Of a stretch of 5,876 nt of DNA, positions 1 through 5,669 are shown one piece after another. The position numbers were made by a program, and so were the translations under genes. Source of the DNA: Betaproteobacteria bacterium (GTDB lineage Bacteria > Pseudomonadota > Gammaproteobacteria > Burkholderiales > Burkholderiaceae_E). The first letter of the stretch is position 1. Every line of letters begins with the position of its first letter. Below the pieces are notes generated by a model. The model saw only the letters and a list, made by a program, of their open reading frames with translations, had not been told where the DNA came from and ran no database searches. The stretch is taken from positions 1-5,876 of the forward strand of contig RFPW01000141.1 of NCBI GenBank assembly GCA_009925965.1, in the 5' to 3' direction.

Positions 1-1418
1 AAATGCTCGATGGTCGAGTGAAGACCCTGCACCCCAACGTACACGGGGGTTTGCTGGCGCGACGTGAAGTCTCCGAGCACCTGCAAGCACTCGAGGCCCA
101 TCAGATCGACCCGATTGATCTACTTGTGGTGCAACTTTATCCGTTCGAATCCACCGTAGCTCGCCCGGGCTGCACGCTCGACGATGCGATTGAAAATATC
201 GATATTGGTGGCCCTGCGATGATTCGCTCGGCCGCGAAGAACTGGCGCGGCGTTGGCGTTCTGACCGACGCCGGTCAGTACAAATCTGTGCTGACCGAAA
301 TGGATGCCTGCGGTGGCCTCACCGACCCCACCCGGTTTGCTCTGGCGGTCGCGGCCTTCAACCGAATCGCGAATTACGATTCGGCGATCAGCGACTATCT
401 CGCCTCGATACAACCAGACGGCACCCGCACGATGTTCGCGAGCCAGGCCAATGGCTCGTTCGTCAAGTTGCAGGATCTGCGCTATGGCGAAAACCCGCAC
501 CAGCAGGCAGCCTATTATCGGGACCTGTACCCAGCGCCCGGATCGCTCGTGACCGGTCATCAGGTCCAGGGCAAAGAGCTCTCGTACAACAACATTGCCG
601 ACGCCGACGCGGCCTGGGAATGCGTCAAGAGCTTCCCGGAGCCCGCCTGCGTCATCGTCAAGCACGCCAATCCTTGCGGTGTTGCAATTGCTGCGACCTG
701 CGCCCAGGCCTATGCCCGCGCCCTCGCTACCGACCCAACCAGCGCCTTTGGCGGCATCATTGCGTTTAATCGCCCCCTTGATGGCGAAGCCGCAAAGGCG
801 GTTGCTGGTCAGTTTGTCGAGGTGCTGATAGCACCGTCCTTCAGCCCCGAAGCCCTCCATGTGTTCGCCGCCAAACCAAACACCCGGCTTCTTGAGATTT
901 CGCTCGATGGGGTCAATTCGGACGGTCCGACCGACTGGATTCGTGGTCGCAATCTGATCGACGTAAAACGGGTTGGATCCGGGTTGTTAATGCAGACCGC
1001 CGACAACCACGAAATCGTTGCGGCCGAACTTAACGTGGTGACTCAAGCCGCGCCCACACCGGCCCAGCTGCAAGACCTCCTCTTTGCCTGGCGAGTTGCC
1101 AAATACGTCAAATCGAATGCGATCGTGTTCTGTGCCGATCAAGCCACCGTAGGGATTGGTGCAGGCCAGATGAGTCGAATCGACTCGGCTCGAATTGCGG
1201 GGATCAAGGCCGCGCATGCAAATCTCAAACTGGCAGGTTCAGTGGTTGCGAGCGACGCTTTTTTTCCGTTTCGGGACGGCCTCGATGCGGTGGCTGACGC
1301 CGGCGCGATTGCCGTCATCCAGCCTGGCGGTTCGGTCCGGGACGAAGAGGTGATTGCGGCCGCAAATGAACGTGGTATTGCCATGGTGTTCACCGGGGTG
1401 CGGCACTTCAGGCATTGA
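1..1418 (+). CDS. purH: Bifunctional IMP cyclohydrolase / AICAR formyltransferase PurH (5' end missing)
   Basis: PurH catalyses the last two steps of de novo purine synthesis in the cytoplasm: AICAR is formylated from 10-formyl-tetrahydrofolate, then FAICAR is cyclised to IMP. Bases 1-2 end a codon of the form xAA, and the frame continues as MLDGRVKTLHP, an internal motif. By comparison with E. coli PurH (529 aa) about 60 N-terminal residues lie outside the window. Counting from the Met at base 3, the cyclohydrolase (MGS-like) part includes the LHP motif near residue 9 and ENIDIGGPAMIRSAAKN at 64-80. The transformylase part begins near KLQDLRYGENPHQ (155-167), followed by KELSYNNIADADAAWE, the active-site motif KHANPCG (220-226) and DPTSAFGG. 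It closes with the conserved GAGQMSR, DAFFPFRDG and QPGGSVRDEEVI segments and a normal C-terminus. No frameshift or missing motif is seen. ruvC follows after 72 bases, an arrangement familiar from betaproteobacteria. Confidence 0.98.
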   Translation, partial: MLDGRVKTLHPNVHGGLLARREVSEHLQALEAHQIDPIDLLVVQLYPFESTVARPGCTLDDAIENIDIGGPAMIRSAAKNWRGVGVLTDAGQYKSVLTEMDACGGLTDPTRFALAVAAFNRIANYDSAISDYLASIQPDGTRTMFASQANGSFVKLQDLRYGENPHQQAAYYRDLYPAPGSLVTGHQVQGKELSYNNIADADAAWECVKSFPEPACVIVKHANPCGVAIAATCAQAYARALATDPTSAFGGIIAFNRPLDGEAAKAVAGQFVEVLIAPSFSPEALHVFAAKPNTRLLEISLDGVNSDGPTDWIRGRNLIDVKRVGSGLLMQTADNHEIVAAELNVVTQAAPTPAQLQDLLFAWRVAKYVKSNAIVFCADQATVGIGAGQMSRIDSARIAGIKAAHANLKLAGSVVASDAFFPFRDGLDAVADAGAIAVIQPGGSVRDEEVIAAANERGIAMVFTGVRHFRH

Positions 1419-1432
1419 TCGCACTCTGGATG

Positions 1433-1454
1433 GATGCCTGATTGATGCCTGATC
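1433..1454 (+). repeat. 11-bp direct repeat, two copies, in the purH-ruvC spacer
   Basis: GATGCCTGATT (1433-1443) is followed directly by GATGCCTGATC (1444-1454), identical in 10 of 11 bases. A degenerate start of a third unit, GACGCC, follows at 1455-1460. The repeat lies in the 72-base spacer between purH and ruvC, which otherwise shows only a GGGCCC palindrome (1462-1467) without a T-tract, so I see no terminator. I cannot assign a function. It may simply be a slippage duplication. Confidence 0.7.
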
Positions 1455-1490
1455 GACGCCGGGGCCCGCTGACCGGTATGCTCTGCTCGC

Positions 1491-2108
1491 ATGCGCATCC
1501 TCGGAATTGACCCCGGCTTATTGCGTACGGGCTTTGGCATCGTCGAACGCTCGGGCAACCAGGCTCGACACGTCGCCCACGGCGTGATTCGTATCCCGTC
1601 GAACGCCGACTTGCCTCTAAGGCTCAAGGCGGTTTTTGAGGGTATACAGGCCGTCATCCGTGAGCATCAACCGGACCAATCCGCGATCGAAGAAGTTTTC
1701 GTCAACGTGAATCCTCGAGCAACGCTGCTCCTGGGTCAGGCGCGAGGCGCCGCGATCGCAGCGCTCACCGCCGCCGACCTACCCGTGGCTGAGTACACCG
1801 CATTGCAGATTAAAAAGGCCGTCACCGGGCACGGCCGCGCGAGCAAAGAACAAATTCAGCGATTGGTTTGCGCCCTATTGAAGCTCGATGAGGCGCCATC
1901 GCAAGATGCAGCGGACGCGCTCGCCTGTGCCCTGTGCCATGCCAATAGCTCGCGCACGGCCGACGCGTTATCGCTGGCCGCAGGTAACGGTCAACGGGCT
2001 CTGACACTGCGACGCGGGCGTGTGTCGGCGGATACCCCGACTGGATTACCCCCCGCCCTCGCCGCACTGGGACTTCGGGTCCGCCGCGGTAGACTGGTGT
2101 CGTCATGA
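1491..2108 (+). CDS. ruvC: Crossover junction endodeoxyribonuclease RuvC
   Basis: RuvC is the Holliday-junction resolvase. It nicks two symmetrical strands of a four-way junction, working with RuvAB during recombinational repair. The start gives the canonical MRILGIDPG N-terminus. The four acidic metal-binding residues expected of the RNase H-fold family are present: Asp7, Glu67 (in AIEEVF), Asp139 and Asp142 (in QDAADALA). The segments NPRATLLLGQARGA and KKAVTGHGRASKEQIQ also match the family. At 205 aa it is longer than E. coli RuvC (173 aa). The extra length is a basic C-terminal tail after about residue 152 holding two similar patches, LRRGRV (173-178) and VRRGRL (197-202). The stop overlaps the ruvA start at ATGA (2105-2108), which points to translational coupling. 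No clear Shine-Dalgarno sequence precedes the ATG. Confidence 0.97.
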   Translation: MRILGIDPGLLRTGFGIVERSGNQARHVAHGVIRIPSNADLPLRLKAVFEGIQAVIREHQPDQSAIEEVFVNVNPRATLLLGQARGAAIAALTAADLPVAEYTALQIKKAVTGHGRASKEQIQRLVCALLKLDEAPSQDAADALACALCHANSSRTADALSLAAGNGQRALTLRRGRVSADTPTGLPPALAALGLRVRRGRLVSS

Positions 2109-2689
2109 TTGGACGAATTAACGGCCTGCTGGTCGAGAAAAACCCCCCTCAGATCGTCGTCATGGCGCATGGACTTGGGTACGAAGTCGACGTCCCCATG
2201 AGCACGTTTTGCGAACTGCCGGCTCTCGGTCAGGAAATCACCCTGCTGACGCACCTGGTGGTTCGCGAAGACGCGCAATTGCTTTATGGGTTTTCAACAG
2301 GCCCTGAACGGCAGGCCTTCCGTGCGCTGATCAAGATCAGCGGCGTCGGGCCACGGATCGCCCTGGCCGTGCTCTCGGGCATGACGGTTGACGATCTGAC
2401 GCAGGCCGTTGCCAACCAGCAATCCGGGCGACTGCAAAAAGTTCCAGGCATTGGCAAGAAAACCGCCGAGCGACTCCTGCTCGAACTTAAAGGCAGGCTG
2501 GGCGATGCCCTCCCTGGCGCTGGCGGGGTTGGTATAAGCGGTACCGATCCCTTGTCAGACACCCTGCATGCCCTGGTTGCACTGGGCTATTCGGAGCGCG
2601 AAGCCGATGCGGCTGTGCGAGCGCTCGCCCCAGGACTGTCGGTCGACGATGGAATCCGGCAGGCGCTGAAATCGCTTGCCCGGGGCTGA
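2105..2689 (+). CDS. ruvA: Holliday junction branch migration protein RuvA
   Basis: RuvA tetramers bind Holliday junctions in a square-planar form and load the RuvB motor onto opposite arms. The 194 aa protein (E. coli 203) shows the expected order. An N-terminal OB-fold starts MIGRINGLLVEK and carries the acidic pin residues Glu55-Asp56 in LVVREDAQLLYGF. Two helix-hairpin-helix motifs follow, ISGVGPRIALAVL (78-90) and VPGIGKKTAERLLLEL (113-128). Next come a Gly/Ala-rich flexible linker (about 133-148) and a C-terminal RuvB-contacting domain (about 149-194, including ALGYSEREADAAVRAL). The start codon overlaps the ruvC stop in ATGA, so coupled translation is likely. ruvB does not follow directly: a 71-base spacer with tandem 12-mers intervenes. 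No anomalies are seen in the protein. Confidence 0.97.
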   Translation: MIGRINGLLVEKNPPQIVVMAHGLGYEVDVPMSTFCELPALGQEITLLTHLVVREDAQLLYGFSTGPERQAFRALIKISGVGPRIALAVLSGMTVDDLTQAVANQQSGRLQKVPGIGKKTAERLLLELKGRLGDALPGAGGVGISGTDPLSDTLHALVALGYSEREADAAVRALAPGLSVDDGIRQALKSLARG

Positions 2690-2691
2690 TC

Positions 2692-2753
2692 ATGACCCGT
2701 GAGCCATGACATGAACGATGACGTGAGCCATGACATGAGCGCTGACATGAGCA
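2692..2753 (+). repeat. Tandem 12-bp repeat array in the ruvA-ruvB spacer
   Basis: Four contiguous 12-base units lie at 2706-2717, 2718-2729, 2730-2741 and 2742-2753, with consensus ATGACATGAGCG. Unit 3 is exact. Unit 1 differs at one base (G10 to A), unit 2 at two (A6 to G, G12 to C) and unit 4 at two (A1 to C, G12 to A). A fifth, degenerate copy at 2692-2705 has two extra C bases. The array ends 7 bases before the ruvB GTG and fills nearly the whole spacer. The 12-base period keeps one reading frame (the RuvA frame) open from 2696 until a TGA at 2762-2764 that overlaps the ruvB start. The function is unknown. It could be neutral slippage or affect translation of ruvB. Confidence 0.85.
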
Positions 2754-2760
2754 CCGAGCA

Positions 2761-3789
2761 GTGACTGACAAAGAAGCTGAAAAAGGGGCCGACCGGATCA
2801 TCTCGGCAACCCGTACCCACCCCAGCGAGGACGTGGTCGAACGTGCATTGCGGCCACGCAGGCTCGATGACTACGTGGGGCAACCCAGAATCCGGGAGCA
2901 ACTCGATATCTTTATGACCGCGGCGCGCGGGCGCGCGGAGGCACTTGACCACGTGCTCCTATTTGGCCCCCCCGGTCTGGGTAAAACCACGCTGGCCCAT
3001 ATCGTCGCCGCGGAAATGGGGGTGAATCTTCGACAGACTTCAGGACCCGTGCTGGAGCGTCCCGGCGATCTGGCCGCGCAACTCACCAATCTGGAAAAAA
3101 ACGACGTTCTGTTCATCGATGAAATTCACCGCCTGAGCCCGGTTGTTGAAGAGATTCTTTACCCGGCGCTCGAAGATTTTCAGCTCGACATCATGATCGG
3201 CGAAGGCCCAGCGGCCCGTTCGATCAAGCTTGAACTGCAGCCGTTTACGCTGATCGGTGCGACCACCCGGGCCGGGATGCTGACCAACCCGTTAAGGGAC
3301 CGCTTCGGCATCGTTGCACGACTTGAGTTTTATTCGGTAGAGGACCTGACCCGCATCGTGTTGCGCTCAGCCGGACTCCTCGCCGCACCGATCGAAGACT
3401 CCGGCGCTCATGAAATCGCCCGACGTGCGCGCGGGACTCCCAGGATCGCTAATCGACTGCTTCGCAGGGTCCGCGACTTCGCCCAGGTCAAAGGCAGCGG
3501 ACATATCGACTCGGCGATTGCGGACCGCGCCCTGGCGATGCTGGATGTCGACGCGGCCGGATTCGATGTGATGGACAGGGCGCTGCTGCGCGCCATCATC
3601 GAACGATTTGACGGCGGGCCTGTCGGTGTGGACAACCTCGCGGCAGCCATCGGTGAAGAACGCGACACGATCGAAGACGTCATCGAGCCTTATCTGATCC
3701 AGCAAGGCTACGTGCAGCGCACACCTCGCGGCCGCATCGCAACCGCGACCGCGTGGCGGCATTTCGGGCTCGCCGAGCCAGAGTCGTGA
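2761..3789 (+). CDS. ruvB: Holliday junction branch migration ATPase RuvB
   Basis: RuvB is the hexameric AAA+ motor that pulls DNA through the RuvA-bound junction using ATP. The 342 aa protein (E. coli 336) has Walker A GPPGLGKTT (69-77, Lys75), Walker B VLFIDEIHR (116-124, Asp120-Glu121), sensor 1 GATTRAG (166-172), the arginine finger in LRDRFG (Arg181) and the sensor 2 motif RARGTPR (222-228). A winged-helix DNA-binding domain ends in EPYLIQQGYVQRTPRGR. The GTG at 2761 is the only in-frame start candidate after a stop at 2743, and it gives a normal N-terminal length ahead of LRPRRLDDYVGQ, so it is well supported despite a weak ribosome binding site. A small frame in the upstream repeats ends at TGA 2762-2764 and overlaps this GTG, so re-initiation may help start translation. 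Confidence 0.97.
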   Translation: MTDKEAEKGADRIISATRTHPSEDVVERALRPRRLDDYVGQPRIREQLDIFMTAARGRAEALDHVLLFGPPGLGKTTLAHIVAAEMGVNLRQTSGPVLERPGDLAAQLTNLEKNDVLFIDEIHRLSPVVEEILYPALEDFQLDIMIGEGPAARSIKLELQPFTLIGATTRAGMLTNPLRDRFGIVARLEFYSVEDLTRIVLRSAGLLAAPIEDSGAHEIARRARGTPRIANRLLRRVRDFAQVKGSGHIDSAIADRALAMLDVDAAGFDVMDRALLRAIIERFDGGPVGVDNLAAAIGEERDTIEDVIEPYLIQQGYVQRTPRGRIATATAWRHFGLAEPES

Positions 3790-3817
3790 GTCACCCACAG
3801 CCCCTCGCATCGCCGTG

Positions 3818-3839
3818 ATCTGACATGAATCTGACATGA
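3818..3839 (+). repeat. Perfect 11-bp tandem duplication containing the rhomboid start codon
   Basis: ATCTGACATGA occurs twice without interruption (3818-3828 and 3829-3839). The second copy contains the ATG (3836-3838) of the rhomboid gene. The first copy contains an out-of-frame ATG at 3825 that opens a four-codon frame (MNLT) ending at TGA 3837-3839, which overlaps the rhomboid start as ATGA. The octamer TGACATGA is the same as the core of the 12-mers before ruvB. The function is unknown. Confidence 0.85.
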
Positions 3840-4519
3840 GCGTGACTGTTACCCATGTTTTGATCGGGCTCAATGTCGCGGCCTGGCTGCTTAATATCGT
3901 GTCTGGGGTCGACCCGCTGTCGCCAACCGCTCAAGATCTCTTTGACTGGGGAGCCAGCCATGTTCTGGCCAATGCCGAGCAGCCCTGGCGATTGCTGAGC
4001 TCGACCTTCCTGCATGTGGGTCTGCTGCATCTCGCGGTCAATATGCAGGCGCTGTGGGTCGCGGGGCCCATTGCAGACGCCATGCTCGGGCGCTGGCAAT
4101 TCCTGATGATCTATCTTTGTGCGGGCGTTTTTGGTGGCCTTGCAGCCATGATCGGCGCCCAGCCAACTACCGTATTGGTCGGCGCCTCGGGTGCCGTATT
4201 TGGAACGATGGGGGCGATTGCGGCCGGCGTCTTTCGCCACGGAGACCGATTACGTCAAGAGGTCGTCGCGTCCCTCAAACGCCTTCTCTGGTCGTTTGTG
4301 GCCATCAATCTGTTGATCGGATTTCTGCTTCCCGGCGTCAGTAATTCTGCCCATCTCGGCGGACTGGTGAGCGGATTTAGCCTTAGTTACGGCCTGGCGG
4401 CCCCGGGATCACCACCGCATGAAACCCGACTACGAGGAATTTTGATCCTTGGACTTGCACTCGCGCTTCTTTGGGGGCTCTTTCACTGGCTGACCATTTC
4501 TGGTGCACCAGGGCGTTAA
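3836..4519 (+). CDS. Rhomboid-family intramembrane serine protease
   Basis: Rhomboids cut substrate proteins within or beside a transmembrane helix in the inner membrane. The 227 aa protein carries the family signature: Trp51-Arg52 in the loop before HVGLLHLAVNM (His60, His65, Asn69), the catalytic serine motif GASGAVFG (Ser118), and the catalytic histidine motif AHLGGLVSG (His173). Hydrophobic segments fall near residues 7-24, 58-80, 88-107, 113-133, 150-166, 171-190 and 204-221. This suggests the six-helix core plus one C-terminal helix, and no large N-terminal cytoplasmic domain as in E. coli GlpG. The Ser-His dyad is intact, so it is probably active. Its substrate cannot be read from the sequence. 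It lies 46 bases after ruvB and 44 before tolQ, the slot often held by ybgC. The ATG at 3836 is the earliest start giving a short N-terminus before helix 1, and no Shine-Dalgarno sequence is seen. Confidence 0.93.
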   Translation: MSVTVTHVLIGLNVAAWLLNIVSGVDPLSPTAQDLFDWGASHVLANAEQPWRLLSSTFLHVGLLHLAVNMQALWVAGPIADAMLGRWQFLMIYLCAGVFGGLAAMIGAQPTTVLVGASGAVFGTMGAIAAGVFRHGDRLRQEVVASLKRLLWSFVAINLLIGFLLPGVSNSAHLGGLVSGFSLSYGLAAPGSPPHETRLRGILILGLALALLWGLFHWLTISGAPGR

Positions 4520-4544
4520 AATCAACGGGAGCGATCCCCCGCCC

Positions 4545-4553
4545 TGATATTAT
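4545..4553 (+). promoter_or_regulatory. Candidate extended -10 element upstream of tolQ
   Basis: TGATATTAT matches the extended -10 form TGnTATAAT with one mismatch in the hexamer, in the locally AT-rich stretch before tolQ. No convincing -35 hexamer is seen 16-18 bases upstream, which fits an extended -10 promoter or a chance match. Initiation 6-8 bases downstream would fall at about 4559-4562, only 2-5 bases before the tolQ ATG at 4564. This is inference from sequence alone. Confidence 0.3.
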
Positions 4554-4563
4554 AGAATTCAGC

Positions 4564-5232
4564 ATGAATCAAGAAATGTCCATCCTGTCGCTGATTGCAG
4601 GTGCCAGTCTCCCGGTGCAATTTGTCATGGCGGGTCTACTCACCATCTCGGTTGCATCCTGGACCACGATTTTCACCAAGATTTTTGCAATCCGGGCTGC
4701 CCAGCGCGCCACGACCAGCTTTGAAGCAGACTTTTGGTCGGGCGGTGATCTGGCCGAACTCGCCAAGCTCATGCGCGGCAGACCTGATGCAGGACCCCTG
4801 GCACGAATTTTTGATGCCGGTCTGCAGGAATTCTCTAAAGTTCGCCAACAAAAATCCGGCGATGTGGGCTCCATGATCGACGGTGCCCGCCGAGCCATGC
4901 GAGCCAGCTATCAGCGCGAATTTGACAGCCTTGAATCGAACTTGGCCATGCTGGCGTCCGCCGGTTCAGTGAGCCCCTACATCGGACTTTTTGGCACGGT
5001 CTGGGGCATCATGAACTCATTCCGAGGCTTGGCAAACGTCCAGCAGGCAACCCTCCAATCGGTTGCCCCAGGCATTGCGGAGGCACTTGTCGCCACCGCA
5101 ATCGGGCTCTTTGCTGCTATCCCGGCGGTGGTCGCGTACAACCGTTTTGCCAACGATATTGACCGCCTCGCCAACCGGTGTGAGACCTTCATGGAAGAGT
5201 TTCTGAACATCCTGCAACGTCAGGCCCGGTAA
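4564..5232 (+). CDS. tolQ: Tol-Pal system inner-membrane protein TolQ
   Basis: TolQ belongs to the TolQ/ExbB/MotA family. With TolR it forms the proton-driven stator that energises TolA during outer-membrane invagination at the septum. The 222 aa protein has a first membrane helix at about 17-38, a large cytoplasmic loop, and two further helices at about 127-150 and 166-190. The family core GSVSPYIGLFGTVWGIM and the segment GIAEALVATAIGLFAAIPAVVAYNR (shown here in part: VAPGIAEALVATAIG) are intact. With the ATG at 4564, the conserved pore threonines fall at Thr145 and Thr178, the E. coli numbers, which supports this start over an upstream in-frame GTG at 4471 that would overlap the rhomboid gene. 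The C-terminus EEFLNILQRQ is typical of the beta/gamma type. No Shine-Dalgarno sequence is evident. tolR follows after 5 bases. Confidence 0.97.
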   Translation: MNQEMSILSLIAGASLPVQFVMAGLLTISVASWTTIFTKIFAIRAAQRATTSFEADFWSGGDLAELAKLMRGRPDAGPLARIFDAGLQEFSKVRQQKSGDVGSMIDGARRAMRASYQREFDSLESNLAMLASAGSVSPYIGLFGTVWGIMNSFRGLANVQQATLQSVAPGIAEALVATAIGLFAAIPAVVAYNRFANDIDRLANRCETFMEEFLNILQRQAR

Positions 5233-5237
5233 GCGCC

Positions 5238-5669
5238 ATGCCCTCCGTTGGCAAACGCGGCAAGCGCCGTATGGTGAACGAAATCAACGTCGTTCCGTAT
5301 ATCGACGTGATGCTCGTGCTGCTCGTGATCTTTATGGTCACAGCACCACTGATCCCCTCGGGCGTCGTTGACTTACCGTCGGCGGGGAAGAGCAACGTCG
5401 CCCCGGACGCCTATGCCGAGATCGTGGTTCGGGTCGGGGGTCGTTATGCGCTTAAGACCCACGGGGTTGTCCAATCCGTCGACCGCGAAACGAACCGCAA
5501 GGAGCTCGATGCCGTCGTGGACGCAGTCCATGATTCCGAGCCCAAACTGCCATTCGTCATCAGCGGTGAACGCAAGGTCCCCTACGAAGATGTCATCAGT
5601 GTCATGAACGCACTGCGAGAACGCGGCATCAATCGCGTCGCCCTGATGGTGAAGAGCACCCCTGGATGA
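5238..5669 (+). CDS. tolR: Tol-Pal system protein TolR
   Basis: TolR (ExbD/TolR family) is the single-span partner of TolQ. Its transmembrane helices sit within the TolQ pentamer and its periplasmic domain contacts peptidoglycan. The 143 aa protein (E. coli 142) has a short basic cytoplasmic N-terminus, then MVNEINVVPYIDVMLVLLVI. The proton-binding Asp falls at residue 23, as in E. coli. The membrane helix covers about 20-38. The periplasmic domain (about 40-143) includes VISGERKVPYEDVISVMNALRERGI, whose core is the PYEDVISVMNALR stretch. The start lies 5 bases after the tolQ stop, and the TolR stop overlaps the tolA start in ATGA (5666-5669), so the three genes are surely co-transcribed and probably translationally coupled. 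Confidence 0.97.
   Translation: MPSVGKRGKRRMVNEINVVPYIDVMLVLLVIFMVTAPLIPSGVVDLPSAGKSNVAPDAYAEIVVRVGGRYALKTHGVVQSVDRETNRKELDAVVDAVHDSEPKLPFVISGERKVPYEDVISVMNALRERGINRVALMVKSTPG

Noticed and set aside
362..384. Perfect 8-bp inverted repeat CCGAATCG / CGATTCGG with a 7-base loop
   Set aside because: It lies inside conserved purH coding sequence, has no T-tract, and about one such match is expected by chance in a window of this size.
120..860. Long open frame on the minus strand (246 codons)
   Set aside because: It is antisense to conserved PurH motifs. Its translation shows no recognisable domain, and long antisense frames are common opposite GC-rich genes.
1172..1186. Hyphenated palindrome GAGTCG-AAT-CGACTC
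   Set aside because: It encodes part of the conserved GQMSRIDSARIA segment of PurH, so codon constraint plus chance explains it.
1461..1468. GGGCCC palindrome in the purH-ruvC spacer as a terminator
   Set aside because: The stem is very short and no T-tract follows.
3096..3122. Slippery heptamer A AAA AAC in the RuvB frame, with a -1 stop at 3120-3122
   Set aside because: A -1 shift would truncate RuvB before the Walker B acidic residues. I see no clear stimulatory structure, and the bases encode the ordinary LEKND segment.
4501..4510. Perfect palindrome TGGTGCACCA as a possible operator
   Set aside because: It is a single 10-base site within the last rhomboid codons, too short to separate from chance, and no second copy is seen near the tolQ start.
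4527..4538. Small hairpin GGGA-GCGA-TCCC before tolQ as a possible terminator
   Set aside because: The stem is only four base pairs and no T-tract follows, so it is not a rho-independent terminator.
4471..4563. Upstream GTG extension of TolQ by 31 codons
   Set aside because: It overlaps the rhomboid gene, its extra residues do not resemble TolQ, and the ATG at 4564 places the conserved threonines at the E. coli positions 145 and 178.
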